DNA of 64,000 nt, taken from assembly GCF_018998565.1 (NCBI RefSeq), contig NZ_JAHNZO010000010.1, positions 62,001 through 126,000 of the forward strand, written 5' to 3'. Each line of letters opens with the position of its first letter. Within the stretch, counting starts at the first letter, position 1. Positions 15,691 to 25,679 of this stretch are shown piece by piece. Made by a program: the position numbers and the translations under genes. The stretch is from Paenibacillus oleatilyticus (GTDB taxonomy: Bacteria; Bacillota; Bacilli; Paenibacillales; NBRC-103111). The notes beneath the pieces were generated by a model. It was given only the letters and a program-made list of their open reading frames with translations. It was not told where the DNA came from and searched no databases.

Positions 15691-16998
15691 ATGGAATTCA
15701 AAAAGAAGCTCTTGGCGCTGGTTGCCGTATCCTCCTTATCCGTCTCGATGACTGCTTGCTCCGGCACGAACAAACCGGAAGCCGAGACTCCGGCAGCGAA
15801 CAACAATGCGCAGTCGCCGGTGGCAGCAGGAGAAACGGGCGCGTTGACACCGGAAGCGGGCGCAAAGCTGGTGATCTGGGAGAGTAAAGATGAACGCGTG
15901 TTCACTGATGAAATCGCGAAGCTTTTTACGGAAAAATACAATGTTCCGGTTCAAATCGACGAAATCGCTCCGACGGATCAAGTGACCCGACTGACCAACG
16001 ACGGTCCGGCGGGCGTAGGCGCCGACGTGGTGGTGTTTCCGCACGACCACTTGGGCCGGGCCGCATCGGCGCAATTGATTCTCCCGAACGATTCGTTTGC
16101 CGAGGAAACGAAGAAAAACAATACGGACAACGCGATTCAAGCCGTTACCTTCAACAACACGCTGTACGGTTTTCCGCGGGCTGCCGAAACCTACGCGCTG
16201 TACTACAATAAGGAGCTGGTGAAGGAAGCTCCGAAATCGTTCGAGGACGTCGTCGCTTTTAGCAAAACGTTCACGAACAAAGACAAAAATAAATTCGGCA
16301 TCATGTGGGAAACCGGCAATACGTACTTCAACTATCCGTTCATCGCTTCAACAGGCGGGTACTTGTTCGGCAAGAACGGCACGGACAAAACCGATATCGG
16401 CTTGAACAACGAAGGCGCACTGACAGGAATGAAAGTGTATGCCAGCCTGAGAGAAATTTTGCCCGTGAAATCCGGCGATATTAACCCGGACATTAAGCGG
16501 GGACTGTTCACGACGGGCGATGTGGCGATGGACATCAACGGTCCGTGGGAGCTGACCGGCTACAAGAAAGCGCTTGGCGACAAGCTCGGCATCGCTCCGA
16601 TTCCGGCGATCGGAGGCAAACCGGCGGTATCGTTCTCCGGGGTAAAAGCATGGTACGTCAACTCGTTCTCGAAATATCCGAACGCGGCCAAGCTGTTCGC
16701 CCAATTCGCTTCCGGCAAAGAAGCGCAGCTTCTGCTGCACAAGAAGGTTGGAGCCATCCCGACGAACAAAGAGGCGCAAGAGGACTCGCAAATCAAGAAC
16801 GATCCGATCATTTCCGGTTTTGTCGCGCAGTTCAAAAACTCGCAGCCGATGCCGTCGATCCCGGAAATGGACAGCGTCTGGAATCCGCTTGATTCTGCGC
16901 TGACGGAAGTATGGAACAACGGCAAAGATCCGAAAGAGGCGCTCGATACGGCGGCTACCCGTCTGAAAGAGCTCATCAACAGCGGCAAAAAGCAATAA
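15691..16998 (+). CDS. Maltodextrin/cyclodextrin ABC transporter, substrate-binding lipoprotein
   Basis: This 435-residue protein is an extracellular sugar-binding protein of the MalE family. The N-terminus has a lysine-rich start, a hydrophobic stretch and the lipobox SMTAC, so it is anchored to the membrane by a lipid-modified Cys near residue 23. Downstream blocks include AKLVIWESKDE, VVVFPHDHLGRA and FINGPWELTGY-like DINGPWELTGYKKALG, all usual in MalE proteins. The start was chosen at the ATG following GAAAGGGG because it alone gives a lipoprotein signal; the frame is open further upstream through operator DNA. It feeds sugar to the two permeases encoded next. Confidence 0.92.
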   Translation: MEFKKKLLALVAVSSLSVSMTACSGTNKPEAETPAANNNAQSPVAAGETGALTPEAGAKLVIWESKDERVFTDEIAKLFTEKYNVPVQIDEIAPTDQVTRLTNDGPAGVGADVVVFPHDHLGRAASAQLILPNDSFAEETKKNNTDNAIQAVTFNNTLYGFPRAAETYALYYNKELVKEAPKSFEDVVAFSKTFTNKDKNKFGIMWETGNTYFNYPFIASTGGYLFGKNGTDKTDIGLNNEGALTGMKVYASLREILPVKSGDINPDIKRGLFTTGDVAMDINGPWELTGYKKALGDKLGIAPIPAIGGKPAVSFSGVKAWYVNSFSKYPNAAKLFAQFASGKEAQLLLHKKVGAIPTNKEAQEDSQIKNDPIISGFVAQFKNSQPMPSIPEMDSVWNPLDSALTEVWNNGKDPKEALDTAATRLKELINSGKKQ

Positions 16999-17022
16999 CG
17001 GTCCGGGAGGCTGAGTCTGGGT

Positions 17023-17063
17023 TCACCCGTCGCGGAATACGGCGGGTGATTCCATATTTTTTT
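17023..17063 (+). terminator. Intercistronic hairpin between binding protein and permease genes
   Basis: TCACCCG and CGGGTGA pair, followed by TATTTTTTT. Such a partial terminator in ABC operons usually lets the binding protein be made in excess over the permeases. Confidence 0.6.
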
Positions 17064-17088
17064 ACGGGGAGAGGAGCTTCGTCATACT

Positions 17089-18402
17089 ATGTCTCAACAT
17101 CGGATCACCGCAGCGGTGCTGTCATGCGTCGGATTAGGCTTAGGACAATGGTATAACCGGCAATGGCTTAAAGGGCTGGTGCTGCTGCTCATCGAGGTGG
17201 CGGCGCTGAAGTATTTCGTCCAAAATTTAGGCCAGGCGCTGTGGGGCATTGCAACGCTTGGCGAACAGGCGATGCATTTGGAGAAGGTTAACGGCATTGC
17301 CAAAATGGTTCCGGGCGACCACTCCATCTTTTTGTTGATTCAGGGCGTCATTACTTTGCTGGTGCTTGGCTTGTTCATCCTGCTGTACGTGCTTGTTGTC
17401 AAGGATGCGTATCTCGTCGGAAAGCTGCGGGAGGCGGGGGGAAGGCCGAATAATTTCATCCAGTCGCTTGCCTATATCCGGGACAGAAGATTTGCGGAAG
17501 CGTTTCTGATGCTGCCTGCGGCGGGCATTTTGTTTTTTACCATCATGCCGATCATCTTTATGATTCTGCTGTCCTTCACGAACTATTCTTCTCCGAACCA
17601 CATGCCCCCGGCTAAACTGGTCGACTGGGTAGGGTTTCAAACGTTTAAGGACCTTGTCGGACTCAAGACTTGGAGCCATACATTCTTCGGCGTCTTGCGC
17701 TGGACGATCATTTGGGCGGTATTGTCGACCGTCACGACCTTTTTCGGCGGGTTTCTGGTGGCCCTGATCATTCAGCAAAAGGATATCCGCTTCAAAGGGT
17801 TTTGGCGGACGATCATGATCATCCCTTACGCCATTCCGCAGCTGATCTCTCTGCTGGTGATGCGAAATCTGTTCAACGGCCAGTTCGGACCGATCAACCA
17901 ATATTTATCGTATTTCGGACTGGAGAAACTGCCGTGGCTGACGGACCCGATTTGGGCCAAGGTGACGGTTATCGTCGTGAACATGTGGGTCGGCGTGCCC
18001 GTTTCGATGCTGCTGATCATGGGCGTGCTGACGACGATCCCGCGCGATATGTACGAGGCGGCGGAGGTGGATGGGGCGACCGCGTTTCAGAAGTTCCGCA
18101 TCATTACGCTGCCGATGGTCATGTTCACGACGGCTCCGATTCTGATTACGCAGTTTGCGGGAAATATCAACAACTTCAATGCGATTTTTCTGCTGACGGA
18201 CGGCAATCCGGTCGAAGGGGAGTATCAATACGCGGGCGCAACCGACCTGCTTGTCACCTGGTTATATAAGCTGACGCTGAATCAAAGCCAGTTCAACATG
18301 GCCTCGGCCGTCGGTATTATCATTTTCCTGATCATCGCTTCGTTCTCGATCTACAATTACCGCAGGACCCGTTCGTTCCGGGAGGAGGATATGATCCAAT
18401 GA
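17089..18402 (+). CDS. MalF-type ABC transporter permease
   Basis: This 437-residue membrane protein is a carbohydrate permease of the CUT1 class. Two extra N-terminal hydrophobic segments (residues 1-110) precede the usual six-helix core, as in MalF/MdxF. The cytoplasmic EAA loop reads MYEAAEVDGATAFQKFRIITLP and would dock the ATPase. It forms a heterodimer with the MalG-type protein encoded next, whose start overlaps its stop by four bases. No ATPase gene is nearby. AGGAG lies about a dozen bases before the ATG, a weak spacing. Confidence 0.92.
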   Translation: MSQHRITAAVLSCVGLGLGQWYNRQWLKGLVLLLIEVAALKYFVQNLGQALWGIATLGEQAMHLEKVNGIAKMVPGDHSIFLLIQGVITLLVLGLFILLYVLVVKDAYLVGKLREAGGRPNNFIQSLAYIRDRRFAEAFLMLPAAGILFFTIMPIIFMILLSFTNYSSPNHMPPAKLVDWVGFQTFKDLVGLKTWSHTFFGVLRWTIIWAVLSTVTTFFGGFLVALIIQQKDIRFKGFWRTIMIIPYAIPQLISLLVMRNLFNGQFGPINQYLSYFGLEKLPWLTDPIWAKVTVIVVNMWVGVPVSMLLIMGVLTTIPRDMYEAAEVDGATAFQKFRIITLPMVMFTTAPILITQFAGNINNFNAIFLLTDGNPVEGEYQYAGATDLLVTWLYKLTLNQSQFNMASAVGIIIFLIIASFSIYNYRRTRSFREEDMIQ

Positions 18403-19244
18403 TAGGGAGAAAATTAAGCAACGCGATTCGGCTGACGTTCAGCTATCTGTTTCTGATCGTGGCGTGCATATGCTGCTTATATCCGGCGCTGTGGGTCATT
18501 CTGGCCTCCTTCCGGCCGGGCCGGTCCTTATACAGCAAAACCTTGCTTCCCGAGCAATTCGTGTTCGAGCATTATACGGAGCTGTTCACGTCCAAAAGCT
18601 TCCTGTTCGGCACCTGGTACTGGAATACGCTCAAAATCGCCACCTTATCGATGATTTTCGGCACGCTGATGGTGCTGCTGTGCGGCTACGCGCTGTCCCG
18701 GTTCCGGTTCAAAGGACGCAAAACCGCGCTGTCCACCTTGTTGATTCTCGGGATGTTTCCCGGCTTCATGAGCTTGATCGCCATTTACATCTTGCTGAAG
18801 GAATTGAACCTGCTGGATACGCATCTGGCGATGATCATCGTCTACTCTTTCGGTGCTCCGCTGCTTGGAAGCTTTATTGCCAAAGGCTTTTTCGATACGA
18901 TCCCGCGCAGTCTGGATGAAGCGGCAAGAATCGACGGGGCGAACAACATTACGATCTTCGTCAAAATCATGCTTCCGCTTTCGAAGCCGATGCTGGCGTA
19001 CGCCGCGCTGACGCAGTTTGTCGGCCCTTGGATCGATTTTATTTTCGCGCGGATGGTGCTGCGCACAAGAGACAAATGGACGCTGGCCGTCGGCCTGTAC
19101 GACCAGATCAGCAGCAACCAGAACAGCAATTTTACGCTATTTGCAGCGGCGGCCGTGCTGATCGCGGTTCCGATCTCGCTCCTGTTCATTTATTTACAGC
19201 GTTTCCTGGTGGAAGGGCTGACGGCGGGGGCAAGCAAAGGTTGA
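18399..19244 (+). CDS. MalG-type ABC transporter permease
   Basis: This 281-residue protein is the second CUT1 permease subunit, with six membrane helices and the EAA loop SLDEAARIDGANNITIFVKI for contact with the ATPase. The C-terminal YLQRFLVEGLTAGASKG end is typical of MalG proteins that pair with a shared MsmX-type ATPase. Together with the preceding lipoprotein and MalF-type subunit it should import maltodextrins or cyclodextrins produced outside by the CGTase. Translation is coupled to malF by an ATGA overlap. A terminator follows. Confidence 0.92.
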   Translation: MIGRKLSNAIRLTFSYLFLIVACICCLYPALWVILASFRPGRSLYSKTLLPEQFVFEHYTELFTSKSFLFGTWYWNTLKIATLSMIFGTLMVLLCGYALSRFRFKGRKTALSTLLILGMFPGFMSLIAIYILLKELNLLDTHLAMIIVYSFGAPLLGSFIAKGFFDTIPRSLDEAARIDGANNITIFVKIMLPLSKPMLAYAALTQFVGPWIDFIFARMVLRTRDKWTLAVGLYDQISSNQNSNFTLFAAAAVLIAVPISLLFIYLQRFLVEGLTAGASKG

Positions 19245-19279
19245 GGCGCGTTTGAAGACCAATCGAAGCGGCAAAAAGG

Positions 19280-19325
19280 AAAGGGGACAAGTCCCGCATT
19301 CTTGCGGAGCTTGTCCCTTTTTTCG
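19280..19325. terminator. Bidirectional terminator after the importer operon
   Basis: GGGACAAG and CTTGTCCC enclose a second stem (CCGCA with TGCGG); AAAAAGGAAA lies on one side and TTTTTT on the other, so it can work for both converging genes. Confidence 0.85.
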
Positions 19326-19354
19326 TGCAGACATTGGCTTTGGGCAGGCACCCT

Positions 19355-21097
19355 TTATTGCGCCAGCAGAAGACGGAAGCCGTTCGCAGGCAAGCGCAGT
19401 TGCAATTCGCCGTTGTCTGCGATCAGGTCTTCTTCGGTCAATAGATCCTTCCAATGACGGCCGGCGACCGGCAGGGCCAGCGTATCGGCTTCGGTTCCCG
19501 CATTGACGGCGACGATCAAGCGGTCGCTGCCCAGCGAACGTTCGTAAGCAAGGCGCATATCGTTTTCCTGCGTGAACAGGAAAGTCAGGTCGCCGGTGCG
19601 CAGCGCTGCGTATTGTTTGCGCAGCGCGATGACTTGCCGGAAGAACGCGAACAGCTCGCGGTCCTGCTTCGCTTCGTCCCATTCCATGCATTTGCGGCAG
19701 CCGGGGTCGTAGCCTCCGGTCAGGCCGATTTCGTCGCCGTAATAGACGCAGGGCGTACCGGTCAGGGTAAATTGAAGCAGCGTGGCCAGCTTCATCCGCT
19801 GCTTGTCTTCATCGCAGAGAGTCAGCAGACGCACCGTGTCGTGGCTTCCGAGCAGGTTAAAGGCGGCCTCGTTCGCCTGCTGCGGATAGCTGGCCAGGAG
19901 GGCGCCCAAGGCGTTGGCGAAGCTTGCGCCGTCCCGTTCCTTTTTGGCGGCAAACTCGATGATGATATTCGTCAGCGGATAATTCATCACCGCATCGAAC
20001 TGGTCGCCCATGAGCCATGGCATGGAGTCGTGCATAATTTCGCCCAGGATGTAGGCGTCGGGCTTCGCCTTCTTCACCACGTCGCGGAACTCGCGCCAGA
20101 AGCGGTGGTCGACTTCGTTGGCTACGTCAAGACGCCAGCCGTCGATGTCCACTTCTTCAATCCAGTACTTGGCTACATTCAGCAAGTATTGTTTGACTTC
20201 GGGATGCTCCGTATTCAGCTTGGGCATGATCGGCTCGTAAGCGAACGTGTCGTAGGTCGGAATGCCGTCCTTGACGTCGAGCGGCCATTCCCGCACGTGG
20301 AACCAGCCGGCGTAACGGGAATCCGCTCCCTTTTCCTTCACGTCGAGGAAGGGAGGGAACGTGTGCCCGCAATGGTTGAAGACGGCGTCCAGCAGCACAC
20401 GGATACCGCGTTTGTGGCAAGCCTCGACCAGTTTCTTCAGCGTCTCGTTCGTGCCGAAGTGAGGATCTACCGTCATATAATCCGCGGTATCGTATTTATG
20501 GTTGGTGGTCGCTTTGAAGACCGGGTTGAAATAAATGGCGTTGACGCCAAGCGCGCTCAGGTGATCCAAATGGTCGATGACGCCTTGCAGATCGCCCCCG
20601 AAATAGTTTTTGGGCGTCGGCTCGCCGCCCCACGGTTCCACGCCTTCCGGATCGTTACTCGGGTCCCCGTTGGCGAAGCGTTCAGGGAATATTTGGTAGA
20701 AAATAGCATCTTTGACCCAAGCCGGGGGCGTAAACACGTCCGCCGGATTCAGGAAGGGGAAATCGAACATTTTGATGCTGTCCTTCGGCGCGTCGTTCAG
20801 CATGCCGGTCTCGACAAACCAGACGGTTTCTTCGTCCGCTTCCAGCCGGAAGGCGTACTTCATACGGCGCATGAGCGGCTGGACCGCAACATGCCAATAA
20901 TCGAACAGCGTGTCGCTGACCCACTTGGTCATGGATAACTCTTCGACGGTGCGGTCCCACGCGTACTTGTCGCCGACGATCAAGGTAACCCGTTCGACGT
21001 CATCCCGCTTGGTGCGCAGGCGCAGATGGATCGTGCGCTCGTCATAGGCATAGGCCCAGTTGGATTTTGGACGATGGTAAATAGCTTCCAATAACAT
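19355..21097 (-). CDS. GH13 neopullulanase / cyclomaltodextrinase, intracellular
   Basis: This 580-residue enzyme has an N-terminal CBM34-like domain (about residues 1-120) and a GH13 barrel. Catalytic residues are Asp324 in GWRLDVANE, Glu353 in ILGEIMHD and Asp420 in LLGSHDTVR. The spacing, the VANE signature and the length match the neopullulanase/cyclomaltodextrinase/maltogenic amylase group (GH13_20). No signal peptide is present, so it should open and cut imported cyclodextrins and maltodextrins in the cytoplasm. The start at 21097 follows AAGGAGG at eight bases; the longer open frame has no binding site. The gene lies downstream of the CGTase gene, with a terminator between them, so it probably has its own promoter or depends on read-through. 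Confidence 0.92.
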   Translation of the reverse strand: MLLEAIYHRPKSNWAYAYDERTIHLRLRTKRDDVERVTLIVGDKYAWDRTVEELSMTKWVSDTLFDYWHVAVQPLMRRMKYAFRLEADEETVWFVETGMLNDAPKDSIKMFDFPFLNPADVFTPPAWVKDAIFYQIFPERFANGDPSNDPEGVEPWGGEPTPKNYFGGDLQGVIDHLDHLSALGVNAIYFNPVFKATTNHKYDTADYMTVDPHFGTNETLKKLVEACHKRGIRVLLDAVFNHCGHTFPPFLDVKEKGADSRYAGWFHVREWPLDVKDGIPTYDTFAYEPIMPKLNTEHPEVKQYLLNVAKYWIEEVDIDGWRLDVANEVDHRFWREFRDVVKKAKPDAYILGEIMHDSMPWLMGDQFDAVMNYPLTNIIIEFAAKKERDGASFANALGALLASYPQQANEAAFNLLGSHDTVRLLTLCDEDKQRMKLATLLQFTLTGTPCVYYGDEIGLTGGYDPGCRKCMEWDEAKQDRELFAFFRQVIALRKQYAALRTGDLTFLFTQENDMRLAYERSLGSDRLIVAVNAGTEADTLALPVAGRHWKDLLTEEDLIADNGELQLRLPANGFRLLLAQ

Positions 21098-21117
21098 GAT
21101 GTCATCCTCCTTGGCAA

Positions 21118-21163
21118 TAAAAAAAGGCACAACCCCGATTAAAACGCGAGGTTGTACCTTTTT
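21118..21163. terminator. Terminator between CGTase and cyclodextrinase genes
   Basis: AAAAAGGCACAACC and GGTTGTACCTTTTT form a long stem with flanking A- and T-runs, about 110 bases after the CGTase stop and 21 bases before the cyclodextrinase start codon. Confidence 0.8.
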
Positions 21164-21275
21164 GCTTGGTAGCATTGCCTTTAATTTTAGCAATAATATA
21201 GCATCTCTTCGGCGGAAACTCAAGAGTGATTCGACCTATGCGCCGAGTTTTTTTGCCGGCTGCAATACGGCGGCC

Positions 21276-23426
21276 TTACGGCTGCCAGTTCACCGTTACG
21301 GTTGCCGTGCCGCTGGAAGGCGTTGTGAACGTATGGTTGGAGCCGCCTTCCCAGGTGACGGTGCTGCCGTTTTTCTTGAGAAATTTAAATTCGATGGCCG
21401 TTCCTGCCGGAACGCTGACATCGTAATACCAGGTCGGATAAGCGTACATCACCTTGTTAAACAGCGGACCGATCGCTTTGGCCGGTTCCCATTGCCCGAG
21501 CTCGCTCACGCTTCCCGTCAGATAAACGTTTTCCCCCAGCGTCGTCGAGGCGTTGTTCACCACGAAGCGAACGCTGACCTGCTCCTTGGTCAGGAGGTTG
21601 AAGCTGCCGTACACGTTGCTGTCCGCCGCGCCGGCCGTTCTGACTTTGATGCCGTATTTACCCGCTGCGGCCGCCGGTACGACGACTTTGATCTCGGTAT
21701 CCTCCCAAGAGACGATATTGGCGCCGGTAACGGCTGTCGTGCCGAAATAGACCGTGCCCTTCGTCGAGCCGAAGCCTCTGCCGTCAATGGTGACGGTATT
21801 GCCGGCTTTCGCCATCATCGGGCCGACATGTCCGATCGCCGGAGCCGTTTGCGCAGCCGTGTACTGCCATACCGATACGCCGCCGGCGGCTAGCGTAAAC
21901 GCGGATGCGGCGCCGCCGCTGCCTACCGTCAGGCCGCCACCGTTAAGCAGTCCTCCTAGCGCATCGGTGTAAGTGCCTGCCGGCAGCGAAGTAACGAGCC
22001 CGCTGATCGAGGCGGGGGAGGTCAGGCTGCGGTTGATGGCGACGACCGCCGTGCTGCCGCCGAATTTGCGCTCGTAGATGTAGACGTCGTTGTTGATCCA
22101 CCGCTGCTGTGTTGTTCCGTAAGCGATCGCCGGATTCGATTTGCGGAGCGGGGCCAGCTTCTTGATGACGTTATAGGCGGTAGTCGCCGTCGAGAAGGAA
22201 GCCATCTTCGCCCGGTTGTTCGGATCGCCGTTCCCGGTCATATACTGCTCGGTTCCGTAATAAATGGCCGGCACACCACGGGAAGTCAGCGTAAAGGCAA
22301 GCGCCTGCTCCAGCTTCCGGTTGCTTGCGCCCGACACCTGGAAACGATCCATGTCATGGTTATCGATGAAGGTCACCTGATCGTTCACTTGGGCATAATC
22401 TGCGGCCGTCCCGGCAATCATGCTGTCCAGGCCAAGCATGGAATCCGTATTGTCGCGGAACACTTGCCGAACTTTTTGCCCGAACCGGAAGTCGAGCAGG
22501 CTCATGCCGCTTTCGTTGGCGAACTGATGATTGGCGGGATCCACCTCATTCGTACCCAGAAACCATTCGCCGAACGTGAAGACGGGCTTCGTGTTGTAGA
22601 TGGAAGCCATCCAATTTTTTTGCCAGCCGAAAGGCATATGCTTGACCGCATCTACCCGGATGCCGTCAATACCGAGATCCAGCCATGCCCGGATTGTTTC
22701 TTTAAAATACGTATCGATGAAGCTGTTATTATGGTCCAGATCCGCAAGATCGAACAGGTTTTTGTAGATCCCGTTTTCCAGCGTCGAAAAATCCGTTCCG
22801 CCGTTATGGTGGAAATAACGGTTCGTATCTCCGGTATAGCTTCCGACCAAGGCGCCGTTATTGTACAATTTGCCGTTTTCCGCGAAGGCGGTATTCGTCT
22901 CCATGGCCGGGGACGTATGGTTCGGCGCAAAATCGATAATGACCTTGATGTTTTTGGCGTGAGCGGCATTGATCAGGTTCTGAAAATCGGTCATGCTGCC
23001 GAAGGCGGGATTGGTCTTTTTGAAATCGCGCGCCCAGTAGCCGTGGTAGGCGGTGCTGTTTGCGCCGGAGTAGCTGATGACGGAATAAATATTTTCGACA
23101 GGCTGGGAAATCCAGATCGCGGTAATGCCCATACCGGTCAAGTAGCCGTCATTGATTTTATTGACGATGCCCTGCCAGTCGCCGCCGCAATACAGCTTCA
23201 GATTGCTGCTGCAGGTGCTGTCGAACGCGTTCCCCGTCGGATTGTTGCCCGGATTGCCGTCGGAAAACCGGTCGGTGACGATCTGGTAAATAACGTCCGT
23301 CGAAAAGTTTTGCTTGTTGGACACGGACGTATCCGGTGAGGCCGAAGCCGACGGCGAAAGCGGGGACAGGGTTGCGGTCAGCGATATCGCGAGAACGGCT
23401 GCAAGAAGTTTCGGCAAAGTTTTCAA
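21276..23426 (-). CDS. cgt: Cyclodextrin glucanotransferase (CGTase)
   Basis: This 716-residue secreted enzyme turns starch into cyclodextrins by an intramolecular transglycosylation. After a 29-residue signal peptide it follows the five-domain ABCDE plan: GH13 barrel with loop domain B, a C domain, an IPT/TIG domain ([20 protein letters not shown]), and a C-terminal CBM20 starch-binding domain ending ATVTVNWQP. Catalytic residues are Asp259 (GIRVDAVKH), Glu287 (FGEWFLG) and Asp358 (IDNHDMDRF), with the same spacing as Asp229/Glu257/Asp328 of the B. circulans enzyme. The long near-identical blocks with that enzyme make the call firm. The start codon is TTG, eight bases after AGGAGG; no ATG is available. 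Confidence 0.97.
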   Translation of the reverse strand: MKTLPKLLAAVLAISLTATLSPLSPSASASPDTSVSNKQNFSTDVIYQIVTDRFSDGNPGNNPTGNAFDSTCSSNLKLYCGGDWQGIVNKINDGYLTGMGITAIWISQPVENIYSVISYSGANSTAYHGYWARDFKKTNPAFGSMTDFQNLINAAHAKNIKVIIDFAPNHTSPAMETNTAFAENGKLYNNGALVGSYTGDTNRYFHHNGGTDFSTLENGIYKNLFDLADLDHNNSFIDTYFKETIRAWLDLGIDGIRVDAVKHMPFGWQKNWMASIYNTKPVFTFGEWFLGTNEVDPANHQFANESGMSLLDFRFGQKVRQVFRDNTDSMLGLDSMIAGTAADYAQVNDQVTFIDNHDMDRFQVSGASNRKLEQALAFTLTSRGVPAIYYGTEQYMTGNGDPNNRAKMASFSTATTAYNVIKKLAPLRKSNPAIAYGTTQQRWINNDVYIYERKFGGSTAVVAINRSLTSPASISGLVTSLPAGTYTDALGGLLNGGGLTVGSGGAASAFTLAAGGVSVWQYTAAQTAPAIGHVGPMMAKAGNTVTIDGRGFGSTKGTVYFGTTAVTGANIVSWEDTEIKVVVPAAAAGKYGIKVRTAGAADSNVYGSFNLLTKEQVSVRFVVNNASTTLGENVYLTGSVSELGQWEPAKAIGPLFNKVMYAYPTWYYDVSVPAGTAIEFKFLKKNGSTVTWEGGSNHTFTTPSSGTATVTVNWQP

Positions 23427-23452
23427 TATAATGTCCTCCTGGTTCCAAAGTT

Positions 23453-23476
23453 TTGTGCAAAAATGAAACGCTTACA
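23453..23476. promoter_or_regulatory. cgt: Operator-like sites upstream of CGTase
   Basis: TTGTGCAAA (23453-23461) equals one half of the LacI operator of this locus. TGAAACGCTTACA (23464-23476) shares TGAAACG-TT-CA with the importer site at 15542-15554. On the minus strand it reads TGTAAGCGTTTCA, whose left half equals the CcpA-binding amyO. Confidence 0.5.
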
Positions 23477-23524
23477 TTTTTGGTGTTTGAGTATGGTTTC
23501 CGATAGATCACCCCCTAAAAAGCG

Positions 23525-23566
23525 AACAACCCCGGCGTCTCCTAAGAGATACCGGGGTTGTTTTTC
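23525..23566 (-). terminator. Terminator after the TylF-like methyltransferase gene
   Basis: AACAACCCCGG (23525-23535) and its exact complement CCGGGGTTGTT (23552-23562) form an 11-bp stem; TTCGCTTTTTAG follows on the minus strand. Confidence 0.7.
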
Positions 23567-23694
23567 GAACCGACAGCGGTCTGAAAAATGCATGGCCCTT
23601 ATGTTGATCTTCTACAAGGTTATTGTAAAATCGGTTGCATCTATTTGTCAATGGAGAGATTTTTTTCTTCTGCATCCCCGCACAGCTCGAACCT

Positions 23695-24429
23695 TTACGG
23701 CTTCGTCTTGCGCCAATAGACGCCGGTCGTATCGATCGGAATGAGCGGGTCCTCGATGTTGTGCGCTTTCCGGTAATCGTGTACCGCGGCCGAGCAATAG
23801 CCGATCGAATAGTCGTCGATAATGACATAGCCTCCGACAGATACTTTGGGGTACAGGTTCGTCAAACTGTCCATCGTCGAGGAATACATGTCGCCATCGA
23901 GCCGGGCAATGGCGATTTTCTCAATCGGCGCCGTCGGCAGCGTGTCTTCGAACCAGCCTTTCAGGAAGCGTACCTGATCATCCAGCAGATCGTACCGCTG
24001 AAAATTTTTGATCACGTCGGATAACGAGACTTTCAGAAACTCCTGTTCGTGAAATATCGCCCCTTTATCGACGGGATAGCGGGCTTCGTCCGGGGCGGGC
24101 AAGCCTTCGAACGAATCGGCCACCCAGACGCGCCGGTCCTTCACGCCATTCGCTTTCAGGAAGCCTCTCATAAAGATGCATGCCCCGCCACGCCATACTC
24201 CCGTCTCGATAAAATCGCCTTCGATGTTGTCCGCGAGCACGGAATCCATATGCTGATGCAAGCTGTCCATGCGCAGCCTGCCGATCATGCTGTGCGCGAG
24301 CATCGGCCAGTCCAAGCCTTGCCTGCGGTTTTCGACGGTAGCGCCGGGTTCGTGTTCCAGCCATATTTCATACAAAATCGTTTTCTTCAGCAACTCGAGA
24401 TACAATTCTTTTGCCGTATCGCTCGGCAT
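23695..24429 (-). CDS. TylF/MycF family O-methyltransferase
   Basis: This 244-residue protein is an SAM- and probably magnesium-dependent methyltransferase of the macrocin O-methyltransferase family. Visible family blocks are GDFIETGVWRGGACIFMRG (SAM-binding loop), VWVADSFEGLPAP, a central IARLDGDMYSSTMDSL carrying metal-binding acids, and GGYVIIDDYSIGYC. In actinomycetes such enzymes methylate sugars on macrolides; in Paenibacillus they also occur alone, where the substrate (a glycan or peptide) is unknown. The start at 24429 is preceded by GGAAGTGGGAG; a TTG-rich upstream extension is possible but lacks a binding site. The gene stands alone. Confidence 0.85.
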   Translation of the reverse strand: MPSDTAKELYLELLKKTILYEIWLEHEPGATVENRRQGLDWPMLAHSMIGRLRMDSLHQHMDSVLADNIEGDFIETGVWRGGACIFMRGFLKANGVKDRRVWVADSFEGLPAPDEARYPVDKGAIFHEQEFLKVSLSDVIKNFQRYDLLDDQVRFLKGWFEDTLPTAPIEKIAIARLDGDMYSSTMDSLTNLYPKVSVGGYVIIDDYSIGYCSAAVHDYRKAHNIEDPLIPIDTTGVYWRKTKP

Positions 24430-24546
24430 GCTCCCACTTCCTCTCGGTGTCGTTCCACTAAATCCAATATATTCGGTTCCACCGGCAAGGTGTGAGCGTT
24501 TGTCCAGCATGTGCGGGCGGGGAGGGCCGGTACAGCCGAAAATGTA

Positions 24547-24602
24547 TTGACAAAACAGCTAATATCAGGTAATTTCATTCATGACAATGATAATCATTAT
24601 CA
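24547..24602 (+). promoter_or_regulatory. Promoter with Fur box
   Basis: TTGACA (24547-24552), 17 bases, TAATTT (24570-24575), then TGATAATCATTATCA (24588-24602), an exact 7-1-7 Fur box over the expected transcription start. Iron repression of the next gene is strongly suggested. Confidence 0.85.
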
Positions 24603-24646
24603 TTTTTTGTGGCAGCCGTTTATTAAACACATTGGGGGAGAGCTAG

Positions 24647-25657
24647 TTGTTAAAACAGTTTCAATTTAGAATGTCTGCTTTTTTTCTGCTTTGCATGATG
24701 ATCGTCCTTGCGGGCTGCGGAACGAAAGCGCCGGAAACGGGCGGGAACGCAGCTAACGGTACCGACAGCAAAGGAGCGGCTTCTGCATCCGCACCTGCGG
24801 CCAATGCGGACGAGGTACGGAAGATCAAGCACATCATGGGCGAGACGGAAATCAAGGGAACGCCGAAGCGCGTCGTCGTCTTGACGAACGAGGGGACGGA
24901 AGCCGTGCTCGCGCTCGGCATCAAGCCGGTCGGAGCCATTCAATCGTGGGAAGGCGAGCCGTGGCACGATCATATCAAATCGGAGATGGACGGCGTTGCG
25001 GTGCTCGGCTATGAGGATCAGCCGAATCTCGAAGCGATTGCCCAGCTCAACCCCGATCTTATTCTTGGCAATAAAACGCGGCACGAGAAGATTTACGAGC
25101 AGCTGTCGAAGATTGCGCCGACCGTTTTCTCGGAAGATTTGACCGGCAGATGGAAAATAAACTTTAATTTTTACGCCGATGTGTTGAACAAGAAAGCCGA
25201 AGGCGAAAAAGTAATGAAGGAGTTCGATCAGCGCGTAGCTGACGCCAAAACCAAGCTTGGACCGAAATTGGCGAGCAAAGTGTCCATCGTCAAATTTTCG
25301 TTCAAAGGCACGCAAATCTACATGAAGGATACGTTCAGCGGCGTGCTGCTGGAGCAGCTCGGGTTCGCCCGTCCGGCATCACAGGACAAGCCGGAGTTTG
25401 CCCAAATGATCTCGCAGGAAAAAATGGATCTCATGGATGGCGATGTTTTGTTCTATTGGGTGTCCGAATCCAAAGGGAAAAACGATGTTTCGAACAAAGC
25501 GAAAGAATGGTTCGACAGTCCGGTATTTAAAAACTTAAACGTCGCCAAAAATAATAAGGTGTTCAAGGTGAATGAGACGATCTGGAACACGGCGGGCGGC
25601 ATTAAAGCGGCCAATTTATTGCTGGACGACATCTTGAAGCGTTTTGAAGTGAAGTAG
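24647..25657 (+). CDS. Iron-siderophore ABC transporter substrate-binding lipoprotein
   Basis: This 336-residue lipoprotein (lipobox VLAGC) belongs to the class III, FhuD/FepB-like binding proteins. Two lobes are joined by a long helix: VVVLTNEGTEAVLALGIKPVG starts the first lobe, the NPDLILGN block follows, and TFSGVLLEQLGFARP and NNKVFKVNETIW lie in the second lobe. It should capture a ferric siderophore for a permease/ATPase pair encoded elsewhere, since none is adjacent. Expression is most likely under Fur, whose box lies on the promoter. The start codon is TTG, six bases after GGGGGAG. A terminator follows 25 bases downstream. Confidence 0.9.
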   Translation: MLKQFQFRMSAFFLLCMMIVLAGCGTKAPETGGNAANGTDSKGAASASAPAANADEVRKIKHIMGETEIKGTPKRVVVLTNEGTEAVLALGIKPVGAIQSWEGEPWHDHIKSEMDGVAVLGYEDQPNLEAIAQLNPDLILGNKTRHEKIYEQLSKIAPTVFSEDLTGRWKINFNFYADVLNKKAEGEKVMKEFDQRVADAKTKLGPKLASKVSIVKFSFKGTQIYMKDTFSGVLLEQLGFARPASQDKPEFAQMISQEKMDLMDGDVLFYWVSESKGKNDVSNKAKEWFDSPVFKNLNVAKNNKVFKVNETIWNTAGGIKAANLLLDDILKRFEVK

Positions 25658-25679
25658 CATCTCGCTCAGGCGCGAAACA

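Noticed and set aside
17635-17653. TTTCAAACGTTTAAGG inside malF as an internal operator
   Set aside because: Only the nine-base core CAAACGTTT agrees with the locus operators and the flanks do not; unlike the GH15 site it could be chance.
19454-20938. A 494-codon open frame on the plus strand opposite the GH13 cyclodextrinase gene
   Set aside because: It is the antisense of a confidently assigned enzyme; long antisense frames are common in this GC-rich DNA. The product has no recognisable domain and no good ribosome binding site.
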